Position numbers and translations under genes: made by a program
Notes under the pieces: model-generated
Told to the model about the DNA's origin: nothing
Seen by the model: the letters and a program-made list of their open reading frames with translations, nothing else
The model's database searches: none
Assembly: GCA_900708905.1 (NCBI GenBank)
Contig: CAADRB010000022.1
Span: forward strand, 669,691-733,690
DNA length: 64,000 bases
DNA from: Hymenolepis diminuta
Taxonomy: Eukaryota > Platyhelminthes > Cestoda > Cyclophyllidea > Hymenolepididae
Direction: 5' to 3'
In this document: positions 1 to 12,500 of the stretch, in pieces
Layout of the letters: each line of letters opens with the position of its first letter
How positions within the stretch are numbered: the first letter of the stretch is position 1

Positions 1-460
1 AGGTGCTTCAAAGGCTTAAAACTATCATTTACAAAAATACGATTGAAATGACTTACAATAAAACAATGAAGATCTGGATCAATCACTTTCCTAAGTAGAC
101 CAATCGAATAAACTCCTCAATCATCCTAAATTCAGTAAATAATAAAAATCTAGCCGATGATATTGCAAAACTAAATATCATGAAGGCCAAAATCTTCCGT
201 TTGAAGAGCAAGAATAATGAAAATAAAGGAAAAATCTGAAGGAACCCCAATGTGAAAAAGCAATCGGCCTGATGATTATGGAACTTAGACGAAGTGGGGA
301 TCTTCCGATTCCCCGACTCACACTTTTACTCCCTCTTAAAAGTGAACACACTCCCTTTTTGCGAACTTCCACCTATATGATAAAAGGTTGTAGAGCTCTT
401 TCTTCGCTCAGCAATGGGAAATAAATCAAATAAATAATAGGGATTAGGGACACTACTTAC
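1..460. repeat. LTN1 intron with a dispersed repeat copy (about 180-370)
   Basis: Sequence left of the LTN1 donor. About 180-370 is a diverged relative of 38010-38260: both contain a ctgattatgg block, a gattccc-tgactc block and an acactcccttttt/atactccctctgtg block in the same order and orientation. Conceptual minus-strand translations are also alike (VCSLLRGSKSVSRGIGRSPL against VFSFLEEYSGSRSQSQGIRR). No RING exon was found here. Confidence 0.5.
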
Positions 461-3400
461 CTCCCGAGAAAGCGGTCTACCTTTGATATCAATACTTCCA
501 GCATCTGGTAGAGCGTCATTCAAGTAAGGCGCAGCTCCCAGACGTCGTTTAAACTCATTAGCCCGACGATCAATCACCTCCACTTCATCAATAATCAATC
601 GATAGGAGAAGTGGGACCTCACAACCTGTTCCAGACGATTGGACAACTGTCGCGCCTGACCGGCTGTGAAGTTCTTTCCCACTTTTACACCACGCTGCAT
701 CTCGGCATATAGAGACCGTATTAGAGCAGGTGACTCAGAGAGTAATCGCCTTAAAAGCCGCACTGCTAGATGTCTCAAATCATCGGGTAGTCGATGACCA
801 GGTAGATGAACAAGTCCATCCAATGGAGCAAATACAAAATCAACTTCTCTGGTATTTGCTATATTGTTATTCAGCGCAGCGCGAGCAGAAGAAGTTAATA
901 AGAGTCGCACATCAGGTTCGAGTCGACATGGAGTGTTTAACAGGCCCTGAATTTCTGCTTGTTTAGGTAAAAGAAGGCCCAGAGTTAGGATCATTCGGCA
1001 CACGTACTCAATCCAATCATCATCTGTAAGTAGAGCAGCTTGGAAACCAGCTCGACTCTGTTGAGAGGCTGCACTCAACAGACTGACAATTCCATCCCAA
1101 ACGAGAAGGTACGACAAAAGCCGTTGATGACCATCCATAATATCATCCCCAAGAAGTTCTTCCACGCTAAACATTCCCCGACCCCACTGAGAAACCGCAG
1201 TACCAGGGTCTCCGAGAATACCTTCTAATTCATCAGTTAGCTGGGTAGTTAGTGCGTTCACCCAAGTAGGAGGCAGATGAGGAATCAAAACATCACTCAT
1301 TCGTCGAATTGGTTGCAATGACCTTGAAGCAACTAATCGAGTCAGGAGAATATGACCCAATAACTGGCCAGACTGATAAGGCGAAGTTGTGATAAAACGG
1401 AGAGTTAAATCGAGGGCGTTTCGCATGAGAGGTGACATGAAGCACTCCATAGAAAAGAGGTTATACTTGACCATCGGAGAATGAAGGTTAGTGGAGGATA
1501 CGCGATTATCAAATAGATAGGCAACAACAATATCTGATTGTTGTTGAAGAACAGTGAGGAAGGTATCGACCGAACAAGTTGCCATAGCAGCACAAAGAGA
1601 TGTTAATTGTGGTGGAGTATCTTTCGAGACGGGAACCTTCTCACATCCATCTTCATAAAGACACATCTCCGTGGAAAGACAGATAAGTGAGCGGAATATT
1701 TCATGAGAAAAGTATTCTTGCCAATCCCTTTGAACATAAGCAGGAGGAGGAAGTCTTCTTAGAGCGTTTGGATCGTCGAATCGGAGTTCCTCATTATCAG
1801 CATCGGCAAAATCATCGTTGAACTGGTTCAAGTCTTCAGCAGGAACAACACTTCCATCGTCCTCACAATCATAGTCTTCAGCAAAATCAAAATCCGTTTC
1901 ATCCCATTCTTCACTGCTCATTTTTATCAACTCATCCACTGATGTCGCCGAAGCAGTTTCCTTTTTTATTAACGCAGAGGAAATGGTTGAATTGGTGCAG
2001 ATTGAATTCACAAACAGAGCACCGATCGCCGCAACTAAACGGAAGGTACGAACCGGAAAGGCGGTAGGTTTAACAGGCCTAGTCACAGCTTGTACAACCC
2101 AGCTAGCAACGAGGCACAGAAGAGAGTCCCATTGATGTTTAGTCAACCTCGGTTTGGTCTTTCGAAGCCAGATTGAAAGAGAAGCGAGACCTAGGCCAGG
2201 GAAAGCATTCTCCAGAGATCTAACAGGTTGTCTCAAGAGAACAAATGTTTCAAGAATCTTCATAGATGCAACCATTGCTCGGAAAATATCACCAGAAGGG
2301 ATATGTTCATCTATCTCGACCAACGGGTCTCGAGCAGCATCCTCTAGTGCAACTGGAGACAGGGAGAGAGCGTAGGAGCTACCAACAAACACAACAGAAG
2401 AAAGAGAGGCAATCAATTCAAGAAGTCTTGTAAGCTCACTGACGCTGAGATTTTCTTTAGAGAGGAGTTTCTGAACATGAGTGATTACAACACTTCGAGG
2501 CAGACAACGTCTGAGAATGCCAACAGGAAGACAAACTTCACAGAGTTGCATGAAAGTCTCCAGTGAGCTGGCAGTAACTTGATTTTCCATCCATGTTTGG
2601 GGAGGGGAACAAGTAGCCGCTTCCTTGATATGCAGCGGCCATTCTTGTGGATGAACTCCAACTAGACGCTTCGCTAGAGCTGCTCGCAAAGCACCATTAG
2701 AAATGTCGAAGTCTTCGAAGGTGTAGACGGCATCAACAACTTCGCTACACATTCCATCCAGATAACTCAGCAGATTATTCACAGATGGAACTTCATCCTC
2801 TTTAGTTGGCATAAAGATTATATTGGGAGAAATATCAGCCAGAATGAAGGGCTCTAGGGTACCAGCCGATAACCAGAAATGGAGAGTTAGGAGTGCATTG
2901 GCTAACTGTTTGTGTGGAACTGAATGCGGTTTGAGTACACTGTGTAAATTCAACTTAAATCCAAGCTGCAGTACTACAATGATAGGTGCAATTTGAGGCA
3001 AAAGACGAATAGGGAAGACCTCCGTTCTTACGAAGATCGGGAGTTCTTGAGATAAGGTTTCCACTTCGGCAGTGAGTTGCGTTACAGAAGAAACAACTTC
3101 ACTTAGCCAAGCTTCTTGACCTGCATCAGCACTGATGTCAAGTTGAGACAGAAGCGACAAGATAGCTCCTGAATCTTTTGGACATCCGCTCGATTTTATT
3201 TTACTCAAAACATCAAGCCATATCCTTAGAGAGAACAATTTAGCCTGCAATTCTTTCAGTGTCTTTAAATACACCACAATTTGCTCACCAGTATGAGATG
3301 GCACATCTTTTGAGTATTTAATAATCCAGAGTTCTTCGAGCGAGAGCCTTACATATTGGGTGACAAGTTCCGAAGAGCCAGTAAGACTTAATTTGTCACA

Positions 3401-4138
3401 AGAAATAACAAGACAGATAATTAATGAGAGAGTTTCGTAAATACTCTCGGAAACACGTTCCTGATCACAAACGACCTTGGAGAGAGAATCAATTATTAAC
3501 TCACGGATTTGATCATAAGGGAAGGAATCTGAGAAGATGAAACTTGCGAATTCTCGTAGCTCTGTCGTGTAAACATCGATGCCTTTTACCAACAAATTTG
3601 CAAAAAACTGCAACAAGGGAGTGATTTTCTCATAATCTGTGCAGAAAACAAGTTTTCTTAGAGGCCCAGCTAAAAATCCGAGACGGGTTTGCAAACTAGC
3701 CGAGCGCCAACTTTTGACAGAAAAGGGTTCAAGAAGGCATTTCGCAAGCCCTCTGCTCATACTATCTGTCCAGATAAAATCCCCATCTTCAAATGCCGGA
3801 ATTATGGAGGAAATTAATAAATCCAGAGAATTTTCCACATTCAGTGGCGATTCAATCCTTCCAATCAGAATGAAAGTTAACAACCAACGTTGAGGGAAAT
3901 CTGTCGAATCTGGACGAATGATGATTAGCATCTCGTTTAACCACGTCTGGCACCATGACTCTTGAGTACCAATTTCAGAAAGATGCCAAATGAATTGAGA
4001 AATAGGCTGAAGAGGAAACTCAGTAGATTTTAAGACAGTAGACTTTATTAGCTCAGTGATCGATTCTTTCAAGGTAAAGAAGACATCTTGTAGTTGTGAC
4101 CTTGAATCCCGTATCAAGTGACCCAAAGTGCACGAGAT
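461..4138 (-). CDS. LTN1: LTN1 large exon (central and C-terminal helical repeats)
   Basis: A single open exon of 3,678 nt. It enters in phase 0 after a tctcttag acceptor with residues ISCTLGHLIRD and leaves in phase 0 at a gtaagt donor (453-460 on the plus strand). The open frame runs past the donor to 326, but that tail is intronic: it loses helical character and overlaps a dispersed repeat shared with 38030-38260. No RING cysteines occur before the donor. An uninterrupted exon this long contrasts with the minute exons of the neighbouring gene. Confidence 0.9.
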
Positions 4139-7031
4139 CTAAGAGAGAATAAATGATAAAAACAAAGAGTTCAAACCTAGGTGAGTAAATGCTTTCAATA
4201 TCCATTACCTGTTTAAAGAGGCCCTCCGAAAACTGTTCTCGGTACATCCACCTCTTTATACCTGGAGATGTGCTGACAGAATATGTGAACACAAAGGACA
4301 TAAAGTCAAGAAAAACCCGATCGCAAAGATATTCAGTCAGATATTCAATGGAAGACAAAGCAGCACGGTCAAGGAGGTAACGGGAAAGTTCAAAAAGACC
4401 CGTTAGACAATCAATCGAAGAGCCTTGATCTAGTAGGCTTGAAATGACCTCACTGTCGTGCAAATCAGCATCAATTGGGATGTTGAGAGAACGAAGTAGA
4501 CCTTCACGAGAAGCGATCAATAAACGTTTCATTAAATCTGCATCTTCGGTTGAGATGTTCTCAAGAGGTAAATGGCTCACAAGGGGTAGCAAGTTAGCGT
4601 ACACAGCCTGCAAAAAGAAAACCAAATGTTACTTATTATTAACAAGTAGGCGGATTTGTGCGATAATATTAGAATAGGCACCCATATATGAACCATATAA
4701 AGTAAACATGTAGCGAGATGGACGTAGGATATGCAAACTGCAGACTATTAGCATACTCTGTATACCTAAAGAGACCGACTTAAAGAAGAGAAGATATATA
4801 GACCTTGGAAGCTCATAACAAGTGCAGACCGGTGCTGATTGGTCGATTCCATTATGGGGATGTCCATATTCTGATTTCAAGCCCGTCTCTTTTAATAAGG
4901 AATGACATTCTAAAACTATAAATCGACAAATAAGTCAAACAAATAAATAAACACGAGTTCCAAACCTCTGGAAGAGAAGGTCATTTCGGTTTGAACAGAG
5001 GTACGAGATTCTGAAACCTCACTGATAAGAAAGTTGTTTCCGCAGACCATCTCTGGGTTAATTTTTATCAATATGATCGACCAAACCCATAACTTCTGAA
5101 CTTGCACGTGTTGAGCGCTATGTCATAGACAAACTTAACGTCATAAAATGACTTCCCAAACCCATAGGGGAAAACCTTGAATTGTACGAAAGGAAGGTAT
5201 AGTGGAGCCGCTCTAACGAGAAACCGGCATTCTACCTCAACTCTTGTTGGGCAGAATTAACAATGGCGGCCGGTAACCAACCCCAGTTTGATGAGCACCG
5301 ACGGGAATTGATCTCGATCTCTCCTTAGCAGGTTGACGTTGACCACTGCGTCACGGGTTATTTTTTTTAACATGAGGTGTCCAATAAGCCGAATGAGCAA
5401 TGCGAATGAAATGAGGATCGAAGGAAATAGAAATATGCAATATTAATGAACAGCAATGCAAGGTTTTAATAAATACTGAGTCATTGAATAAGTAAATTTT
5501 CATAAGTAGTGTAATAAAAACAATGTTCATCACATGACAAGACGTGTGACGTTGAAGTTAAAAATATGGTCCACAACCCCTTCAAGGAATACTGATTCTT
5601 CAACCCTAGAATCAACAGAGGAACAAGACAAGCTCATTGAAGGAGTTACCTAACACTGATTGCGGAAGAATAATAGCACTCTGGAGCCTCCGCATTCAGA
5701 AACTCGCGTTTCGCTGCTCAGCTCGTGATTAGCATTAACTGGCGCAAATCGTTCTCGTGACCATTGACTATGGATGTACAATTAAACACCACTGACTTAC
5801 GAATAAATACGAAAATTTTAAGTATTAAAAAAAGAATTATTACCGTTCTTTGTGCCTTTGTTTGAGCTTGTTCAATCATCGGAATAAGAGTCGCGCCAAC
5901 TAATTCTTTCCACGGCACATAAGTCCAAACCTTTTCCCCGAATTCCGACAAACAGATGCCAAAAGCAGCCAGACTCTCTGAACAAGCATCTTTTTCTTGG
6001 AGACATTTTGCCAAAACAAAATTGAGCAACTCAGGGGAACCGGTAATCCACTCGGTCATATTCAAACACATAACAGATATAAGATTGTAGTAAGCTGAAT
6101 GTAAGGGAGTGAATTTCACTTTTTCCAAAGCTGGAGTAATAGCGGACCAAATACGCTGGAGAATATCACGAAAACGGGCTAACAGATCGCTATCCTCGGG
6201 TACTTTAGACAAGTAAGGAAGAAACGACGCAACCCAGGAGAGAAATTGAGCAGAAATGCTGAGATGATGGTGAGCATCTGGAGGAAGTTGGTCATCAGAT
6301 TTTCGATTCTTCTTAAACTTTAAATGGATTGGTAGCTCTGTATTTATATAATTAATTTTTCGATCACACTCATCTAGCAAATACTTTGCAAACCTACGGT
6401 AGAGTTCACCCATTTTATCTCCAGGAAATGTATCAGATAACCCTGCCAGAGCAGCTCTTGAGATGTTGTCATAGAAATCAACTGTTGCAAAAGTCCAGGT
6501 AATTATAATTTCCTTGAGACTGGGGCTAAGTTTGCGTCCAAGTCGTTTGGCTAATGCGTGCATAGCAATCTGACTAAGTTCCCGGATTCGTCTATCTTCG
6601 TCGCAGGCAAGACTGTTGAAAAGACGTGGCCAGAAGGGGAGAACTGAAGCTGATATAACATCCTCAGATTTTATAAAATGTCCATCATCGGATTTTGCAC
6701 GCAAAAGATCGATTAAATTGTCAAGAGCTTTTTGTTTAGTAGCAGCGCTGCGCTTCTCCAACCTACGGAGGGCATTTAGGAAATCAGAATCCATTGTCGA
6801 CGCAACAGGATCCTGATCAAGAGGAAGGAGGGTGGAAAACGCGCTCTGAGAAGTTGACGTGTGTCCCAATGGAATGGAGGAATCGTAGGATGAAAGAGAC
6901 GCAAGGAGTTCGGAACCCGAACCAGAGAGAATATTTCGCTGCAGAAACTCTGACGCTCGATCGCTACTTGAGGGTTTAACATTACCCTTTGTGCGGACCT
7001 TCTGAGTAGGATTGCATTTACCCTTAGCCAT
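461..7031 (-). CDS. LTN1: Listerin E3 ubiquitin ligase, N-terminal three exons (3' end off window)
   Basis: Three minus-strand coding exons join in phase 0: 7031-5844 (396 codons from ATG), 4607-4209 (133) and 4138-461 (1,226), about 1,755 residues. The family is recognised from the N terminus: a basic start with RTKGN, then PSSSDRASEFL, then DSDF, and a helical-repeat stretch containing LPFWPRLFNSLACDEDRRIRE, which matches the Listerin N-terminal pattern. Listerin binds stalled 60S subunits carrying peptidyl-tRNA (with NEMF/Rqc2) and ubiquitinates the nascent chain in the cytosol. The rest of the visible protein is mostly alpha-helical, as expected of HEAT/ARM repeats, with a strongly acidic insert (DEWDETDFDFAEDYDCEDD region, about 1745-1920). 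Splice sites are canonical: donors at 5843, 4208 and 460, acceptors at 4608 and 4139; the middle intron is only 70 nt. The last visible exon ends at GRPLSRE before a gtaagt donor. The RWD/RING end is not in the window, so the gene is cut by the left edge. Human Listerin is about 1,766 residues in total, so this orthologue is longer. Confidence 0.93.
4209..4607 (-). CDS. LTN1: LTN1 second exon
   Basis: 133 codons, phase 0 at both ends. It starts after a ctttttgcag acceptor with AVYANLLPLVSHLPLEN and ends EGLFKQ before gtaatgg. The open frame continues through the 70-nt intron on the left for a while, but an in-frame join at 4138 gives a smooth helical-repeat protein. Confidence 0.85.
4608..5843. 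other. LTN1 intron 1, no gene seen
   Basis: 1.24-kb intron bounded by gtaataat and ttttgcag on the minus strand. The interval 5130-5345 is more GC-rich than its surroundings and may be an old repeat insertion. I see no coding exon, RNA gene or other structure. Confidence 0.5.
5844..7031 (-). CDS. LTN1: LTN1 first coding exon
   Basis: The start is the ATG at 7029-7031 (MAKGKCNPTQK). An upstream in-frame ATG exists near 7100, but the shorter start gives the usual basic Listerin N terminus. The exon ends KAQRT before a gtaataat donor. The intron 4608-5843 separates it from exon two; I saw no further coding exon in that intron. Confidence 0.88.
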
Positions 7032-8390
7032 CGCTAAAAATGACCATAAAGTCATGCTCAAGTCAGTCAGCAAATAGAAATAATGAGTAGAATTTCGCAA
7101 ATTTCATATTAAATAGTAAAGAATACAGTATAAAGATGGATATAAAATAAATAATACCAGACATATTAAAAAACAATCAGAAGAACTGCGTACACGCACC
7201 AAAATAAATCGCCGCACTTTATTGAAAGTGGCGAAATTTACTTAGGAAATTTAAAAATCATGGTTGAGAACGCATTTATACCGGAGAAAGCACCCATGTA
7301 CATTGTTATATCTTGCATTTTGTACTTCTCATGCACATTTACTGCGAGTAGTGATATTTCATTTTATCATTATTACAAGACGTTAGTTGCCAATTGTCAA
7401 ATTTGTATTTCAGGGATAAACCGGGAGTTGATATAGCGAAAATCATTAGTGACAAATGTATCGCTCAAAAATATTCTATTGAAACAGCTTGTCATTTTTG
7501 GCATATTTAAGTAAAATTTACTATTTTAAAGGAAATGTAGTCATTTACTTCAACTCGTTCGGGATATTGTATATCAATATATCCCCAAATATGATTTGAC
7601 GTTCATTATGCACTTCACTATTTCTTCGAGTGGTGCAGTACTATAAATAGGATAGCAACCAGAAATTAATTCGGTCTTTTATCACACTTTACCCAGAAAA
7701 ATTTCTGATCATGTGGGTGAAGACGTACATTTAAATAAATAATAAGTCAATTCATATAAATTTAACAACCAGATCCCAGGTCAGTCTGAGTGTAAAATTT
7801 GCAAGTAAATGATTGAAATTAATTGATAGACTGCAAAACTTATTTAGATAACGCAGATAATTTTGGACATTTTTCACAGATTTAAAGGGAATAATATTTA
7901 ATTGTAAATTTGCACCCATCCTTTTCCTCTTAATCTGAAACTTCGTGTAAACCCATTTTTATCTATTTACAATCTTATGTGATTCCTTGTTGAACATCAT
8001 CGCTTATCACGCATTATTTGTTATCTCTCTTAGTATTTGTGACTTACTGACGTTTTTAATTATATATTAGACATGTCCATCTCCTTTTCATTTCATTTTC
8101 GCATTACTAGTATACTCTTTTCTATTACATGATTTGGAAGTCTTGTATTCCTCTCTCCTAACTATTTGTACCGTAGCACAACGTAACTTGGAGAACTTAA
8201 TTAAAGGGTGTTCGAAGCTACTCCCTAGATATCCGATATTTTTAAGGGAAGTCTTCTTATAGAAGAGGTGTATCAATATAGCAAATAAACGGATTTAACA
8301 ACTAACAGAAAAAAACATTTTGAAAGGAGAATGTTTACGAGAACGATGTCAAACATTGGGGAATGGTTAATGGTTCAAAGTATGTGTAAT
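7032..8390. other. AT-rich intergenic DNA between two divergently transcribed genes
   Basis: Lies upstream of LTN1 (minus) and well upstream of the VHS/zinc-finger gene (plus). It has no convincing exon; short open frames are in AT-rich sequence without coding character. The LTN1 promoter should be at the left end, but I cannot point to a specific element. Confidence 0.4.
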
Positions 8391-9000
8391 AGACAGCAGA
8401 TGTAAATCAACATCTGGAGAGCATAAATGATAAGCTCTCAATTACGATATCAATAGGCGATCTAGCTATGTATGTGTGTGTTTGTACTTAAATACCTACA
8501 CAGATGACAGTCATTACCGGGGGATAGTGGCGAACAGCAATGACTGATGTATCACGAACAAATGTCTTGTCTATACACCCAACTTGTTCATGCTATAGTC
8601 AGCAGATGTCTATCAACCCCCGGCGATTAGAAATAACTGACCGGCGATAAGATCTCCGCTATAGTGTCCACAGGCGGTCCCGCTGTGTGTTTGCGTGTGT
8701 GCACATAGATACCTAAACAGGTGTCGATCATCACGCCGAGACTCCGATAACAAGACATGACTGACGTCATGTCATGACTGGCTTGTCTGCCACATCCGAA
8801 CTGATCTGGTGGCATGAGTGACTTGACTTATTTCATCTATTCAATTGATGTGGCCCCGATAGACCATAACGTTATTACAGTTCATTGATAAATTGGTGTA
8901 ACTCCGGCTACCTCCGCGCTTATCTAGCGACATGAATGACTGGATTTATTCTCTCGATGTGAATTGGATCGTTCACTGATACGAAAACTGCCAGTTACAA
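8391..9000. repeat. Tandem diverged repeat units, possibly part of an LTR-type element
   Basis: Two consecutive units of about 210 bp share the order cagcagatgt - atcaac - a GC-rich centre - tgtgtgtttg - atacctacacag/atacctaaacag - gtc/gtca at about 8395-8600 and 8602-8815. They are followed by two shorter units sharing gcatgagtgact/acatgaatgact, then ttcattgata/ttcactgata (about 8813-8895 and 8930-8985). GC content is well above that of the flanks. A TGTAAATAAACTC stretch with an AATAAA signal follows at about 9025-9040. The LTR-like reading is an inference; no protein-coding retroelement is visible. Confidence 0.5.
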
Positions 9001-9542
9001 CGTAGAGGTTGTCTTCGTCCCTGTTGTAAATAAACTCTAGTGTTCGGTCCATGGCGAGTGAAGGCAGAGAGTGAGTGAGAGAACGGATCAGATCAGTTTA
9101 GGCTAGACTTTTATGAGAACAACTCGGGATCGAAAAGTAATGTTGAAATTCAGTTGTGGTTCGACAGAGGTGATTAGATAAATCATTGACAATTATCGGA
9201 CTCCCGCTGCTCGATCATTTCTTTCGTACTTTGTACCTCACCGACTTTCAAGTAATTGGCCTTGAAATCTACTAAAGACGAGTGTTAAATAGTCAATGCA
9301 TTATATGGATCATAAAGCCGTCTTTATTCCTAACCAATAAAATCTGTTTTTTTTGCTGCGGCAGTAATTTTATGTTAAGCCAACTACTAGGCTCACTTTA
9401 CTTAAAGGAGACATAGAAGGCTTTAGCGAGGTTTCAAAATCGTTGTTAGAAAATTTCATTTTACTTATTGTACAATTTTGAGGAACATTCACTTGATTTA
9501 TTCTATAACTTCTAACTGATCTGGGAAAATTCAGCTTTCACA

Positions 9543-12500
9543 ATGGTATGTGTCGCACCTTGACTTGTTATTATTGATCTATTAACATTTCGTGAAATTA
9601 ATTATTCAGTGTGGTCTGAAAGAGAACTAAATAATTTACATTTTTACATGACTAAAAATTTTATTTGTTAATTATTGAAAATTTCAACTATATATATATA
9701 CTTAAATTCAAAATACCTCAATCCCATAGATTATCAATATTTCGAATTTGGTGTACAATGAAATTAAATTTTTTGATATTTTCTGACAGAGGGATGATGC
9801 ATTGTGAGAAGCTAAAATTTTTTCACCTTTCTGATTGGGACACTTGATGACAATTTTTTACTGATTTGTCTGTCTTTTACCAAGACGACCTCGACATCGA
9901 CTAACTACCGCACAACACTGACGCATGATAAATTTCACTAAGTTAGTCCATTCCACAAAAGCAACGATGAACAGGACTTTTATTTAACACCAAGCAACTA
10001 TGATCAAAACTTTCAACCATCTAAGCAATCTACAGTTTGGTTTGTAGCGATTGAATTTCAGTCAGATAACTAAACTTAAGATCCTTATGGAATATATTTA
10101 TTCTTACAATATTACTAATTGCTAATTCTTAATAGGCAGTTGAAAGTGTGAAATTATTGAAAGCTGTCCGATTAGAAGCAAAGGGCCATATTTGTTTTGA
10201 TACTTCGGAATACCTTTGCTCTACGCTCCTGATTTTACAAATAATTTCATTCTGAGGATGGCTCGCTATAAGGATATTTTTGATAGCATTGGTAACCTGC
10301 TATATAAATTTTAGCATAATAACTGTCATTTTTTGTAAAATTATACATTTTAACTGAACTAAAAATCCTTTATTGAGAGAAATAAATGTACTTTGATGGA
10401 ATTTTAAATGACACACCTATTTGCCTATTTCATAATAATGAGAATTTCTATTTTAGTATATGCAACAAGCATCGATTGTCCAAATCGTCTTTTGGCTTTT
10501 ACTAGAGTTCGGAATATTGTCATTCACGATGCTCCTGCTGCCCATACTGCCCCTAGACAAATAATAAATCGTTTTCGTAATACTGCGATCGAAAACTATA
10601 AAATGGGCCTCTGGAGTTTGGATCTATTACAACTGTGCACATTACACGGCGGTGATAACTTTGCTCCATATTTAAATAGTCAAGATCAGCTGAACGAACT
10701 TCTTGAATTTTTTCTAAACCCCGAAAAGTCCAAAGCTGTTTCAACTCAAATTCAGATGAAAATTTATAGTCTTTTGAAGGTTAATTTAATATAGTTTGTT
10801 TTGTTCAAGCATTTTTAAAAATATGCATTTAATATTTATTCTTTCAGACTTGGGCAATCTCTTACAAAAATGCATTTTCGTCAAACAATTTTGAGTACGC
10901 TTGTGATCGCCTCAAAAGAAATAACATCTCTATAAATATTGATGACTTGTACAATTCGCATTGGCTACCAGACAAAGATGTTGTATGTTATATATATTTT
11001 TTGGAAAATAAATCCTCCTTTAAAAATTAAGTAAGTTTTACATCCTGCAGTTCGGCAGCCCAATTGATAGTGTTTCCTACAATCTTCAAGATGTATTTGG
11101 AGAGATAAGCAAAGAAAATAAGCAACTTCATGCCGAGTTGCAGTCCATTTTCCAAATGGCTTCTAATGAGAAGAAGAAAGGCTCAGTATTAGACGAAGGC
11201 ATTCAGAAACGCTTCAAAGTAAGTTATTTTCTGTGCGAATAAATTATTGTTTGACTGATCAGTAATGCAGCTATTTCGGCAATGCTACTCCTTTATTCCG
11301 TATATATGATTTTAAATCCGCTTATTTTAATTTTATACGGGCATCAGTTTTTAACAAAACACCTTAGGGGATACCTTCATCATTATATAATTAAGAAAAG
11401 CCAATTCGTTGATCTAAAAACATTTATAATAACTTATTTAATCTTCATTATAGTATGGAGATTTTAAAAGCAGATTATTTTGGGAAGTTAGATCATAAGA
11501 TGTCAAATAGCACATCTGAAGTCTTTTTTTGAGTAAAATTAAAAGTTTTCGATTAAATAAAATAAAATCAGTCTGATGCAAGTTGCTTTGGTAATAAAAT
11601 TTTCCAGTGCCCTGTGATTTCTCGTTTTGCTGCCGAAGGAAGGTAAGTTAAATTCTTTTAAAGGATTTCATGCAAAGATAAATATTACACCAGGCTCATT
11701 TGATAATATCTAGTTTTACTTCCCGTTAGGGGTCTGGAGCTGTCAAGTAGCATTTTATTGCACTTATTTACATTTAATAAATAGAAAGAAATGCGAAATT
11801 GAAAGATTTTTATCCATAAAAATACACCTTTATGCTATGTTTTCGTCTCTGTACGCTGATAATAGAAAAATTGCACCAGATTCAAATGTTCGATTTTGGC
11901 CTTTTCGAAGAAGAAATTTTTATGTTCCAATTTACGTGATAACAGAAGCAAACATGTATTTATAAGTACCCATCTTCGACACAGGTGTGTATATTTTTGT
12001 CAAATGTTATTTCTCACATTATATCGATTATATTGATTAAACTTCGAATACTTAAAAATGCTTCAGTTATTTTCCCTATTTTTATTATTATTATCCATGA
12101 CGATAAACAATTTTACGTGTTTTAAACACACAGAAAGCAAAGTAGTCCATCTAGTGATGAAATATAGGTCAAATAGGTGCAAATAATCTTTTGAAACTTA
12201 TAAGAGTCGTACTTTGTTTGAATGCTGGAAGCATTGAGCTGTCCAATTCTTATAAGGGTGTAATTCATTTTGTGATCTCTTAATGTTCAAGGCTCAGTTT
12301 TCAATATGGGTTCCCTTGGTCTACTATATTCAGAATTGTCCACCAGTTCCTTCATTATCTTTTTGCATCCACAAGCAGAAGGCTCAGACTGGTAAAAACA
12401 TTTTAACCATTGGGGAGCTCACCAGAGTTCACCCTACGTAAATTGAATGAGCAAGACGGACATTTATTTAACAACCTGTCACAAGATAGTTATCTACGAT

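Noticed and set aside
2154..2375. Plus-strand frames across the LTN1 exons (also 730-966, 3639-3893, 4444-4677, 6616-6979)
   Set aside because: Shadows of the LTN1 coding strand with no independent support.
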